The notes under the pieces are model-generated. The model was not told the origin of the DNA and did not search any database. It saw nothing but the letters and a program-made list of their open reading frames with translations. From Larix sibirica (Eukaryota; Streptophyta; Pinopsida; Pinales; Pinaceae): 47,694 nucleotides of DNA. Below, one piece after another: positions 33,460 to 43,974 of the stretch (the first letter of the stretch is position 1; each line of letters begins with the position of its first letter). A program made the translations under genes and the position numbers. The stretch is taken from contig NWUY0304026204.1 of assembly GCA_004151065.3 (NCBI GenBank), forward strand, positions 1 to 47,694, given 5' to 3'.

Positions 33460-36150
33460 AGATCAATTCCCCCACGGTGCCAAGGAAAGCGGTGGTGTGA
33501 AATCCTAAAGCTATCTAGCCAGCGCAAGGGTTTACGCTGCCACCTAAGTTAATCGTGGTCCCCAGAAGGTTATACGTGTGGTGTAGTAAGGGAAGGGGTA
33601 AACCAACTAGTATAGTCTGTTATAAGGAAGGGAGAAACAAACCAGCCAGAACGAAGTGATCACCAAAGCCTTACTTTATTTCACGAAGTAATTAGCCTTA
33701 AACAAAGAAAGATAGTAAAAATACCTGGAAAGCCTTATTTAAAGACCTGGCCTTAAAAGTATGCACGAAGGATAAGGCCAAATCAGCACTTCACCTGATC
33801 TACGAAATAAAACCAAAAGCCCTTTAACGAATGAAATTCATAAGTCAACAAAAAAGATCTTTTACTTTTCCCGGTCTTTTTGAACGTTCTTTTATAATTA
33901 CATGCATGCCAGGCTTTCAATATCCCGGGCTTTCCGAAGAGAATGCCTTGCTATGACTTATGTCACGTGCAAGGGCCTGGCTCTGCTACTTTATTTGAAC
34001 CCGTGTATACCGGATGCCTCTTACTTTACGAGCGAAGTATTGCTCTAACGTCTGAGATTGTTTCGGTAACTAGATAGAGAATAAGGAGAGAAGCACCCAC
34101 ACCATATCAACGCCTTATCTTTAAAGAGGGGCTATAGTAGTAGAATAGAAGGAGCATGCCCCAGAACAAAGAGCTGCGCGAAATACCGTAAATTATGTAT
34201 TCTCTCTCTCCTTGCGCTAGGGTTAATTCGGTTGGGATGTTTCACAAAATATTGGAAATGATGGGATATTCCTCCTTGTGCTATATCCCTCCTTTATATT
34301 TGTTGGGACGGCACGAATATTATATTACGAGCAAATGCATTTTATCTTCCACTCCGTAGCATCATTGGTTGGTTTTCATATCGTCTAGGATCCGAACCAG
34401 CCATCCCTGCACAACCCCTAGCCACAGCCACACCAGCAGCCTCTTCGCTTCTTTGCGGATATTCTATCCTTTATTCTCTGCATTCTATCCTTCTCTGCCT
34501 TCTTTGCCTTCTCCGCTCTGTAGCTTCAAAGGTTATTCTAGTCCTATTTTACTGTGTAACCCGTAAGGATTTCCTTCTTGCTCAATACGGAAGTATATCC
34601 GGCTGCCCATTTTTTACTGGGTTGGGGGAGCAACTGGGCTGTCACGAAGTATTCCCTTAATAGATAGGAAAGGGATAACCTTCCCCCCATCGAACTCGTT
34701 TTTATGCCAAAAAAATTGCAGATGGCGTAATTACATATATAATAAAGGGCTCCCTCTTAAGATTCATAAAGCAAAAGTCTGATCCATTATTTCCAGGCAA
34801 TACTGGCTGTCTGGACATCTCCTATCAAAGTCTGAAGGCCCATCCATCCAACGCAACGAGGTTCTCTGTTTGATGGACCACTACATAATCCAAGCAATCC
34901 GGTAGTTCAACGATATCTAGTTCCACAAGATCTGAAAAGGGATAAAGGTAAACAACCCACCCCACGTTATCTCTCGGCTAATGGACCCCCTCCCCCATCC
35001 CATCCATGCGGTGCTGAAAAGAAAGGTCTAAGCAGTACCCACTCAACGAAGCAATTAATTGAAGTGGTGTAGTTCGAACATGCCTAGCTCTGGTGGGTGC
35101 CCGGTATGCAAAGAAAAAGGTAAGAAAAGGGTAAGGGGTTTATAGTAAGAGTGCCGTACTGACGCATTCAGAAAGCAATTATTATCCTTGCTCGGTTGGG
35201 TCGTGCAAAAAAGAAGGTAAATCTGGTTGAATGTTATATATGTAATAATTTGAATTCCTAAATCCCTACGAGGTTCTATTCTCAAAAGCCCGATCGATCC
35301 CGATATAAACAACCAACCAGTTGAGGTGCGCAGCAAGATCATAATTTTCAATAGGCACCAGGTGGGTAGGCAGGCATCCAGACCAGGTTGGGTTGGTTCG
35401 GCCCACACCTTCTTTATATATGATTATGCTACTGATGTGTCCTGCTACGCCCGGGCCCGTATTATTACGTATATAAACACTATCTAAGATCCCTCACCTT
35501 CCTTCCATCCAGCGGTATGGAGAAATAGCATCATATATAAAGAAGTCCCGATCCAACGTGTTGAGGGGGTTTGAGGCATATTTATCCACCGGGTTCGAGA
35601 AATTGCATTTTAATTAAGTTAAATCGCTTTCGCGCCAGCATGTCAGGTAATTCTGATCCAATGCTGGTAAGCTTGGGGCATAAGTGAGGCTCAATAGAGG
35701 TTGGTGAGCAGGTAAAAGAAAAGTGCAAGTATGACTCTTCCTATAAAGCAGTTGGTAAGAATGAAAGAATCGTATTCGGCCGGATGAAGTTTTTCCCCCC
35801 GACAAATCTAAATAGCGGTACCCCCTTAAGCATCCCTGCCTGAAGCAAGAGGTTGGGGCATAAGTAAGTGGGGTAAGTGAGGTAGGTAGTGAAAGAAAGG
35901 TTGCTAAGGTGGGTTGCCCAAGAAGAAGAACAAAAATATGAGGAGCGTAGCGTAGGATGAATATGCAATTTGAGGGTGTTCCAGTCGATTTGAAACACGC
36001 TCCCAAACGGGCATTTGAATCAAAGATGTGTGTGGACAGGGTCGGAGGCGCCCATTGCCACTGGGGTCAATAACTTGAATTTAGCCTTAGGGAACTGACT
36101 CAAATCGCCGAGTTAAAGCAGTTTAAGGTAATTCATTCAAGAACTTGCCC
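33460..36150. other. unassigned spacer
   Basis: No gene was recognised. 34430-34520 holds repeated CT-rich words (ATTCTATCC, TTCTTTGCC). Minus frames at 35055-35408 and 35614-36006 (117 and 130 codons) are Leu/Thr/Pro-rich without motifs. One copy of the GCGTAATTAC motif lies at 34725 and a related one near 35464. Confidence 0.35.
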
Positions 36151-36153
36151 AAC

Positions 36154-36525
36154 CTAAGAAGTACAAGTCGGTATTAAGCAGGGCAGGTTAGTAAGCAATA
36201 ACCCTGTATCCCGCCCGGGGCTATCTATAGCTGCTGTACGGTAGTCCCTCCCTGCTAAGCACCATAAAGGCAAGTGTGATTTCCTAGCAGTCATAAGTTC
36301 GTCCCCATCCGAGGCTCCTCTCCTTTCATATATATACCTAATTATAGATATCTTGTAGGTTATCCCAATGATGATATCAGTTTTCCCCCTCCCTCGTCGA
36401 AGCTTTACCCGACTCACAATGAATGGCTCATCAATATCATCTGGCTGAATCAATTGCTCAATGGCTTTCTCAATTGCATTCTGGCTGGCATTCATAATCT
36501 CAAATGTTATCCCTTGATGATCCAC
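36154..36525 (-). other. unidentified ORF, possible protein fragment
   Basis: Starting from a GTG, the first 50 or so codons read DHQGITFEIMNASQNAIEKA, then IEQLIQPDDIDEPFIVS and RVKLRRGRGKTDIIIG. The composition is well balanced, with an amphipathic helix-like start and a basic patch, more protein-like than most frames here. The frame is open a few codons further upstream (EGTYFR). The second half looks random. I do not recognise it. It may be a piece of a nuclear, viral or plasmid gene, or chance. Confidence 0.25.
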
Positions 36526-36529
36526 CCGA

Positions 36530-38075
36530 AAGTATGTACCTTCCTAGCCCCCAACACGGTCGAGTCACTTAACGTACCTCAGGTCTAGTTGAGGGAAGAA
36601 CGCGCCTATACCGGTTCGGTCAGCGCCGGATAGCCAGCACAGAAGATAATGGTCCAAGCTTGGCAGGGTCTCGTACCTCCTACCCTACCCTTTCTTAGAG
36701 GGACTACGATAGCCTCGCCTCTTCTCCCACCCACCCGCAGTGTTCATTTCTTGTGCCATCCCGCCTGGGGTTTTAATAGAAAGCCATACAACTCGGAGAA
36801 TTGTCAATGTAAAAACACAAGAAATAGGGGAACAATGCTTTACAAAATATGATGATAGAATGGTCCCCATCTTACAAAACATTCCTCAGCAGCCTCGTTG
36901 GAAAATGGCATCCGCCGGTCAACCTACGTATCCAGTATGGTCCTTAAATAGGTCCTGTAATACAGCTGGACCATCCTCGGTTCAATAGATAGACCTTCGG
37001 GGAGTAAGTGCGAAAGGCCAGAGGAGGATAGCTGGAGTTCAACCCTGGCCTGGCAGAGCGAGCGTATTGACAGCAGTACAGGGAGGGCATAAAGTAAGTC
37101 GCTCTCGGCGAAAGCCCAAACTGCAAACCATAAACCCAAACTGATCAGAAACACTGGGACAGGTAAATAGGCGCTCTCGAGATACCTACCGAGATAGCGG
37201 TAACAGTATGGATGAGTGAGGGGGTGTGGAAGGACCTTATCTAAATATTTTATATAATTTGACTTACTCCGTGCCTCAGAATTGCCCCAAATGCTCTTAT
37301 ACGTTATTATTCAATTGAAGAATAAAGACTATTTGAACCGTTAAAACCAAAGGATATCTCGATAAGCACCTAATAAAGGGGGTGGGAACTAAACTATTCA
37401 TATGGCTATGACTGACTATGACTGGTGGTTAGCTATGGTATGATCCTAAACGGGTGCATCATAGATAATGACTGTGGTAAATTCTCTTGGTGTTAAATCG
37501 ATATGACTAACAACTAACAGGAGCATTCGTCCCCGTACCGTGTTGGATGAGTTCAAATAGGGTCGGGTGCAGGTTTTTGCAACAAGGGGAAATGGGCTGT
37601 CATTCCTAATCTTTGTGCAATGATTCGACCACCCCCCTCTTGGTTGGACATGCCCTAGATCCTCTAAATGAACGCCTCCAACGAGTAGTGTGGGGTTGTT
37701 TACGCCTTCCATTGCCCGTTGGAATTGTGTAAGGGAGCATTCTGGTCTTTGCATGGCACGGTCTATGATGTGGTTACTTCACGAGATCTTATAAAGTCCA
37801 GATGGGTGCCCGGTAGGTAATCGTGAGGTAGGTAGAGAGGTTAATAGAAGAGTGCCTAGCCTGGCCACCGGATCGGTTGTTCGCCAATTCAAGTGGTACG
37901 TGAGTTGAATTAGGGTTGAAACGTTAAAAGCAATTCTTTTATAAATTATTCGATAGCGTAATTACGTATATAACGAATGACCCGCATAGAAAGAATTCCT
38001 TCGTTATTAATCGATTGAGGGGAATAAATATGAGTAAGAACCAGGAATACCTTGCCGCCATGCCGTAACGTGTAA
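36530..38075. other. unassigned spacer
   Basis: No gene was recognised. It contains the second 28-bp repeat copy (37041) and a GCGTAATTAC motif (37956). The minus frame 37446-37754 has no known domain. Confidence 0.35.
37041..37068 (+). repeat. 28-bp dispersed direct repeat, copy 2
   Basis: An exact match to 6302-6329, with weak similarity continuing downstream. Confidence 0.8.
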
Positions 38076-38164
38076 GGGCCTATTTGCTACAGTTAAAGCC
38101 CGGGACTTACGTCTTTTAACTCGTATTTGCCTAACGCCTTTTCTTGAGGGGCTAAAAATAGCAG
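38076..38164 (+). repeat. composite dispersed repeat with the 27-bp copy 2
   Basis: 38076-38111 (CCTATTTGCTACAGTTAAAG, then CCCGGGACTTACG) resembles 4559-4594. 38138-38164 exactly matches 4307-4333. The two modules occur in opposite order at the two loci, so they have been shuffled rather than copied together. Confidence 0.65.
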
Positions 38165-38284
38165 GAGTTCTTTAACTTATTTATTCTATCTCTAGTTACT
38201 TACAAAAAAGTAGTCAGTCCAGGCGAGTCATTACTGAAAAGCATATATGTAAACTCTTTCTTGTTAAAGTCCAGACAGCAGTTC

Positions 38285-38690
38285 CTTACCCAGCAGTAGT
38301 TACATACCCAGGAGCTGTTCCAGGTCTAGCAGAGATAGTAGTACCACCAGCAGCAGTAGAAGAGCTATCAATAGAACCAGCAGCAGGAGCATAGACACTA
38401 TAAGGGCAGATCCATATCGAGATTATGAGCCAATTCCATTCATAGGAGAGCCAAACCCAGTCGAAGAAGCAGTTGATTCGATATCAGAAGCAAAGCAAAC
38501 GGCATAATCCTAATCCAGTGAATGATCATTCAGTAGCATTTGAACCAGTTCCAGGTGAAGCAGAACCAGTTTCTCTTTAACCATCACAACTCAGTGAAGC
38601 GCTCGTTGAAGCAGCAGTTGAATCCCCAGTAAGAGAGTATGATGGGCCAGGTGCAGAGATATAGACAAAGGTGGAGGAAGAAAGGGCCAC
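38285..38690 (-). other. broken Ala/Gly/Ser/Thr-rich frames
   Basis: Minus-strand pieces read ISAPGPSYSLTGDSTAASTS, then (after a stop) SASPGTGSNATE, then DIESTASSTGFGSPMNGIGS, then YAPAAGSIDSSSTAAGGTT and GTAPGYVTTAG. Third positions are mostly T. At least two frame changes and four stops break it. This is the longest member of the low-complexity family in the window. No homologue was recognised. Confidence 0.45.
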
Positions 38691-38869
38691 CCGGGCACCC
38701 GTGTATATTATGGGTTGGAACAGTGTAGGTGGAGGACACAGTAGCGTAGCAACAGCGAGGGTGATGGCACTAGAACTGAACCACACCAGGGGATAGAGCC
38801 TGTCATAGCTGATCATACTCGATCATAGTTAGAAAAATGTAATCGCTTATAGCCAGTTGTACTTGACAG

Positions 38870-39010
38870 TCATTGCAAGCTATACTTAGTCAGTGCAGCT
38901 AGAAGCTCTACTCAGTGCCACAACTCTTGGCTGTCAGTGCCAGAATGAACCTATACTCATTGAAGATACAACTTTTGTCAGTGCAGGAATGAAGCTCTAG
39001 TTCGTGCCAA
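38870..39010 (+). repeat. 22-bp-period degenerate tandem array of TCAGTGC
   Basis: TCAGTGC or a one- or two-base variant begins at 38870, 38890, 38912, 38934, 38957, 38978 and 39002, a period of 20-24 bp. AGAATGAA(C/G)CT or AGAAGCTCTAC fills the units. More distant copies lie at 39053 and 39083. Confidence 0.65.
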
Positions 39011-39484
39011 GTTTACGTCACCTGTTTTCGATCCCCCGTGACCAGGATGTGTTCGTGCCCAGTTGTACGTTACCAGTTGCAGTCAGTGCCCAAGAAAGAG
39101 TACGCGCCCTGTCATAGTCCCTAGTAAGTGCCAGTTTTCGCCGAATGGAAGTGGAAGGAAGTGGAAGGAAGTGGATGTAAAAAAAGGACAAGTTGAGTGC
39201 TTGCTTTCTTAGACTTGCACCCTGGGAGTAAGGAGCCAGGGGTTGGATTAGGGAGATGGGCGACACCAAGTTACCAACAAATGAGACTGATTTAGCAATG
39301 GATGCACCACTTGGTTCGGAACAGGCATTCAGTTTGGGTGGACCAGATCCTCTACGATCCTACTAATTAAACACTTTTAATCAATAAGATTTCTCTTCTT
39401 GGGAGGCCGAGGCATCATTATCGGGGCACTAAAAGGGATTTTCTTATTTCTGAAACATGCCTTTTTAGAACGGTTACCTATGTA

Positions 39485-39575
39485 TGATTGCCAGGTGGTA
39501 ATCCACTCGATGACTGGAGGTGTTGATTCACTCGATGCCGAGAAAGAGGCGATCACTCAACGACAGGTGTGATTT
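39485..39575 (+). repeat. 26-27-bp degenerate tandem repeat
   Basis: Units anchored by AGGTG(G/T)T...CACTCGATG begin near 39492 and 39518, with a weaker third near 39545 (GAGGCGATCACTCAACGAC). A related string, TGCCAGGTGGGTTTCTATGC, lies near 40489. Confidence 0.5.
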
Positions 39576-39579
39576 CTTC

Positions 39580-42300
39580 TTGTATTTTTTCGAACCCGAT
39601 GGAGGATGCCTTCTTGTAATTGACTCTATGTTTGCTTTTATGCCACGCGCCCCAAGTTGCATACCCGAAGTAACCTTCAACACAGAACCAAAAAAGCCTA
39701 GCAAGGGAGACGAGGAAAAGGAAATTGATGGTCCGGAGGACGAATGAGAATGCCCACATATGCCGAGAGAATAAGGCCCCTCTCCCTTAAGCGAGGGCTA
39801 ATCTCGCGTCCCCATAGAGGAGGTCTATTCTGTCGTACCCATGTTCTCTACCCTCGACCCTTGAACTCTACGGAACAACGGAATGTTACTCACTGCACGG
39901 GTTACTACCTGGCCTGGGATACTCCATTTGAATACTCAACTGCTTGGCTTTTCTCCCCGGCTGTTCAGCTCGGCTAATCTACTTGGTTGGCTCTCGGGGC
40001 TGGATACAGTAAACACCAGGAGATCCACAAAAGAAGTCATATTCAATAGGTGATCCAATAGAAAGGAGGTCATTCCATAGCGTCATTGCCAAGATATTAA
40101 GAAGAACCCTTCAATGAATACCCGATAAGAATAGCCTTTTATAAGATTATATATAATGCGAGCAAGTTACCGCGAAGAAATAAGCCTTATTAAAGTGGAT
40201 ACGCTTATGGCTACCATCTTCAGCAACACCGTCGAGGGCAGGCAAGAAGTTCGGGTGGACCAGACAGATCTTACAATAACTTATCATTCGCCATTTTAGT
40301 ATAATAATAATATTGCCTTTTTATATGAGGTCCAGGGTATCCATGCCCTCCTATCTTAGAAGGAAAGAGAATAGGCACTTATTAGCTGCCAATGCCAGCA
40401 GGATTGCCACTACATTTTCGATGCTGGTAGGATACCCAGGTAGGTAGGTGGTTATCTACTAGATTCCGGTACTCCTCCAGTGTCAATGCCAGGTGGGTTT
40501 CTATGCACTCAATTCCAAGAGAAAGGCATGCAAAAGTCCAGTCCCAAAATAAAATAAGATCAGAAAAAGGGTAGTAGGCAGGATGGCTTTCCCCTTATTG
40601 TACTACCTTAGTGAGTGCAAGTCAAATAGTATCTCCCCCGAAGGCGTAGGGGGTATGATGGGGCCCGAAGCTTAAGCCGCCTTATACAGGCGCACTCCAG
40701 CTTTAAAGCAGCAAATGGAGGAGCATTCTTTTAGGTGTAGTTCCATCAGGCTCCGTCTGTCCGCCTTTCCTTTAGCCGGATGGTCACTCGTCGATAAATT
40801 CTACCTCGACCTCCTGAACCACTCCGTCCGGAGCTTCCCAGTCAACCTGGTATCCCGATCACTCACTCTATTCAAAAGCAAGCCCCCGCGGAGCCTTTAC
40901 CACGTCCCTGAAGAACAACCTCGCCGCGTCCTCAGCTGGACAGTTTTTAGAACTGGTGTAAAGACTCCATACTTGAAAACCTGTTTACAACGACCAGCCC
41001 CATAGCCATCCACTTTCGATAGACTCGTTCGTCAGTCCATAGACTGGCTCGTCCACGGCCTCTTTGGTACAGGTAAAGGCCGCGAGAGATCGTTCGGGCT
41101 TGCTTACTCCGAAAGGGCTTGCTGGCAAACCAGACAAGTCCTCATATACTGCTCCACATCTTCCTCCATCTGCAGTAATATGCCCGCGTGACTCGTATGC
41201 CCCGGCAAGGCGTATCATGACACACCTGGATAAGCACTTTCCGAAGCCGACTTCGGCACGTACAACCTGCTCCCTCGGGTGTAAGTAAGGCTATTAGCCA
41301 TAAATTCCGAGTCGTCCCTTTTTGTACCTGCTCCATGATCCCGGTTCAATGTACTAAAGAAACTTCCTGGAGTCGTTCTGCAAGTGTCCCGACGACCTTA
41401 CTAACGACCCTGCCTCTGTAAGGCCATCTATTGACTCAGTGGAACCCTACAAACAACTGCCCTTCCCAGTTCATGGCTAAAGCAAGAAACCGGACTCTCC
41501 CCTTAAGCACAGGGGGAGATGGCAACCAATGAATGAATCAATAATGAAAGCGCGAGTTGGTTGCCGTGGGGAATGACCCTAGCTATGTAGGAGACGAAAG
41601 AGACGGCAAACTCCAAGCAGTTGATTCAATTCCAGGATCGATTCGATATTAAGAGAAGGCCTTTTATCTATCCCAAATACTCCTACCCGGATGGGTGGGG
41701 ATCCGGTTCGAGCCCGGCTTCGCAGTCCAGTAAGCGCTTTCAGCGTTGTTCAGCCCGGAAAAGGCTAATGGGACGGATAAAGATCACATTCCATACTAGT
41801 TGCTAGTTCCGTTGATTCACTCCCACATGGCCCAAAGTATCTCCGCAACAATGGGTGGAATAATCAGGTTGGGACGAGGAAATAAATCTATAAGCTTGCT
41901 CCCGATAAATAGGAATAAAGCCTGGGGATTATTGCTCCTGCTTCCCCCGTAATTTATTTCTCAATGGGGAGTATTCGGTTTTATATTATATACGTATTAA
42001 CAACTTATGGGTGGGAATAATCAGAAGGGAGATCCAGGTCATTGTCAAGAACATTCTCTCTTGAAGGTAATGAACCTTAAAATCGAAGCGAAAAAACCAA
42101 TCTCGCTCATTCCCTCATATTTTTGGCCAACCCCGAAAAAGTTAATATACCTCGTAACATCGAAAGCCTCCAAAATAACGAACATCAATTCATCGGGCGG
42201 GATGAACCACCACCTCAGATGTCATGGTTAGAGCGTTATGATCCGTTCAGATTCGTAGAATTGACTCGTATGAGAACAGTCAATTTTGACTATTTCTTGC
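39580..42300. other. unassigned spacer
   Basis: No gene was recognised. Plus frames 39744-39977, 40715-41005 and 41064-41288 are short and motif-free. 41028-41052 has two copies of ATAGACT(C/G)G(T/C)TCGTC. The hairpin TCTCCCC/GGGGAGA at 41496-41519 has no T tract and no gene before it. CCGGTTCGAGCCCGG near 41711 resembles a tRNA T arm but no cloverleaf fits. A 93-codon frame at 42123 reads GRDEPPPQMSWLERYDPFRF early on and runs into the repeat at 42318; it is unidentified. Confidence 0.35.
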
Positions 42301-42317
42301 TCAAGGCTGTGTGTAAC

Positions 42318-42500
42318 GAATTTCCCATCTCGATAGGCCACGTTTGCATTCTCTCTATCATCTGGATACGCCACCTTTCCTTAGTTCATTTACCATCTGA
42401 ATAGGTCCGATAGGTCTTGCATAGGCCACCCTTTCACTCTGCAATTTCCCGCTTTTATAAGACCAGGTTTTAACTAGTTCATTGTTTTAACTAGTTCATT
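42318..42500 (+). repeat. repeat array with ATAGGCCAC/ATTTCCC units and an exact 17-bp doublet
   Basis: Units carry GAATTTCCCATCT (42318), ATAGGCCAC (42333 and 42421), ATACGCCAC (42366) and CTGCAATTTCCC (42439). They are related to the array at 47431. GTTTTAACTAGTTCATT is tandemly duplicated exactly at 42467-42483 and 42484-42500. Confidence 0.6.
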
Positions 42501-42687
42501 TCCCAGTCGCTCACTAAGCAGGCCAAAGCAAGCAAGACCAGCACCCAAGCTAGCAACATAAAAAAAGCAAGCACCCGGGATACTTCGCGTTGGGTCAATT
42601 ATTTTATTGCCAGACCGTTTCTTTCTTTATCTGTTCAATAAATAAAGGCTTATAAGTGTGGAATGGAATGCAAGTTGGCGGTGTAAA

Positions 42688-43796
42688 ATGATGGATGTAC
42701 TGCGTGCTTCAAGGATGCTATCTACAATGAAAGAAGTAACTTCGGTGAAAGATGCCAAAAGTGATGCTGTTTTAAAACATGATTCCAGTAACATGCCTCA
42801 ATCTGTTCTAGTTGCAAGATAGAAAATAGGCCGCCTGCCTAGGGATAAGCCTTCATTGAAGTACAAGCCCCGGAAAGCCACAGGACCAAATGAGGCAGAC
42901 GATCATCAATAAACTTAAAACATATACTGTGAAGGACGGTAAGACATTGTACAGTCTGCTCAGCTGAGGGCTTCAAATCTGACAGCAAGGAAACTCTTTT
43001 TCTACACTGAAGCTATGTAAGTTTAGAAACCTAAACCCAGTGATGGACTTGGTTATGAACTTGATGAAGATGATGAAAGAAGGGACAGGGACAACAAAGA
43101 GGAAGGTGATGAACCAAGAGCAATAGGCGGAAACAAGCAAGATGAACAAAGGGCCGTTGGTGGTAACAGCGAAAGTGAGAAACTGGAAGCCCGGGTTGGT
43201 TATAAGGAAGATGCTGAACTGAGTGCCAGAGTCAATAACGACAAAGGTGGCATTCCCAAATAACAAGAGAATTCAACCATTGTAAATATCAACTAATAAG
43301 TTGAAGTCAGAAGGACTATATGATCGTGGGTGTAAGAAAAAAGAACCAAACCGACCTATCTCTTCTGGTTTAAACTATCTTTATTCTCAAGAACCAGGTG
43401 AACAATCCCAAGCTGATGCACTTAATATGGTGGACAAATTGGTATGGCTCAATACAACTGGGTTGTCCCAAGAACCTGAGCCTTAAAAGTTGACTGAAAT
43501 GACATACTTTAAGCCTCCGAGTGCAAGGGTAACTCAAAATATTGCTCACTTGGTAGAATGCAAAAGTCCAAAGGCAAAAATTGGAATTTGTTATTGGGTT
43601 GACAGCCAACACGATGATTGTGGAGTGCTTTGGAATTTCGTTTCACTTTTCACTCAGAGCATGGCTTTTATTGGTTTATCCATCACATTTCTTTTTCACA
43701 CACTTTTCTCTTTTTATTTACTCCTTATTCCACATATAACTTCATTGTCTAACCTGGTCTTCCCTGGCTTTTTGGTAGGAATATTTTAAGAAGGAG
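42688..43796 (+). pseudogene. decayed nuclear gene fragment, unidentified
   Basis: From ATG at 42688 the frame reads MMDVLRASRMLSTMKEVTS, then VKDAKSDAVLKHDSSNM, and after a TAG, KIGRLPRDKPSLKYKPRKAT. Further on come broken acidic frames (DERRDRDNKEEGDEPRAIGG), then a 61-codon frame (43301-43486) with NYLYSQEPGEQSQADALNMV and DKLVWLNTTGLSQEPEP. Near 43505 lies PPSARVTQNIAHL followed by IGICYWVDSQHDDCG. The last parts faintly recall a conserved plant nuclear protein, but I cannot name it with confidence. T-rich sequence after 43640 looks like an intron. Several stops and frame shifts make it non-functional. Confidence 0.5.
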
Positions 43797-43804
43797 TAAA
43801 GAGG

Positions 43805-43972
43805 TTAAGCTATTGATCCGATAGAAGCAGCATCACTACCAGCAGTTGTTTCGTCATCGGTTGACTCATAATCCATTGAAGTTGATACTGCAGAAGCATA
43901 GGTATGGGCAAAGGTAATAGCATTTAAGCCATCAGTTCCGGGCGCATATTCAGGTGGAGAACCAAAATTGAC
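43805..43972 (-). other. open 55-codon frame rich in Thr, Ser, Ala, Asp, Tyr
   Basis: It is bounded by stops at both ends and reads VNFGSPPEYAPGTDGLNAIT, then FAHTYASAVSTSMDYESTDD and ETTAGSDAASIGSIA. It shares the T-ending codon habit and composition of the other low-complexity loci. No start codon context or homologue was recognised. Confidence 0.4.
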
Positions 43973-43974
43973 CT

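Noticed and set aside
41496-41519. TCTCCCC/GGGGAGA hairpin as a terminator
   Set aside because: No T tract and no gene upstream.
41700-41740. CCGGTTCGAGCCCGG resembling a T arm
   Set aside because: No partner acceptor strand about 70 bp upstream; probably chance.
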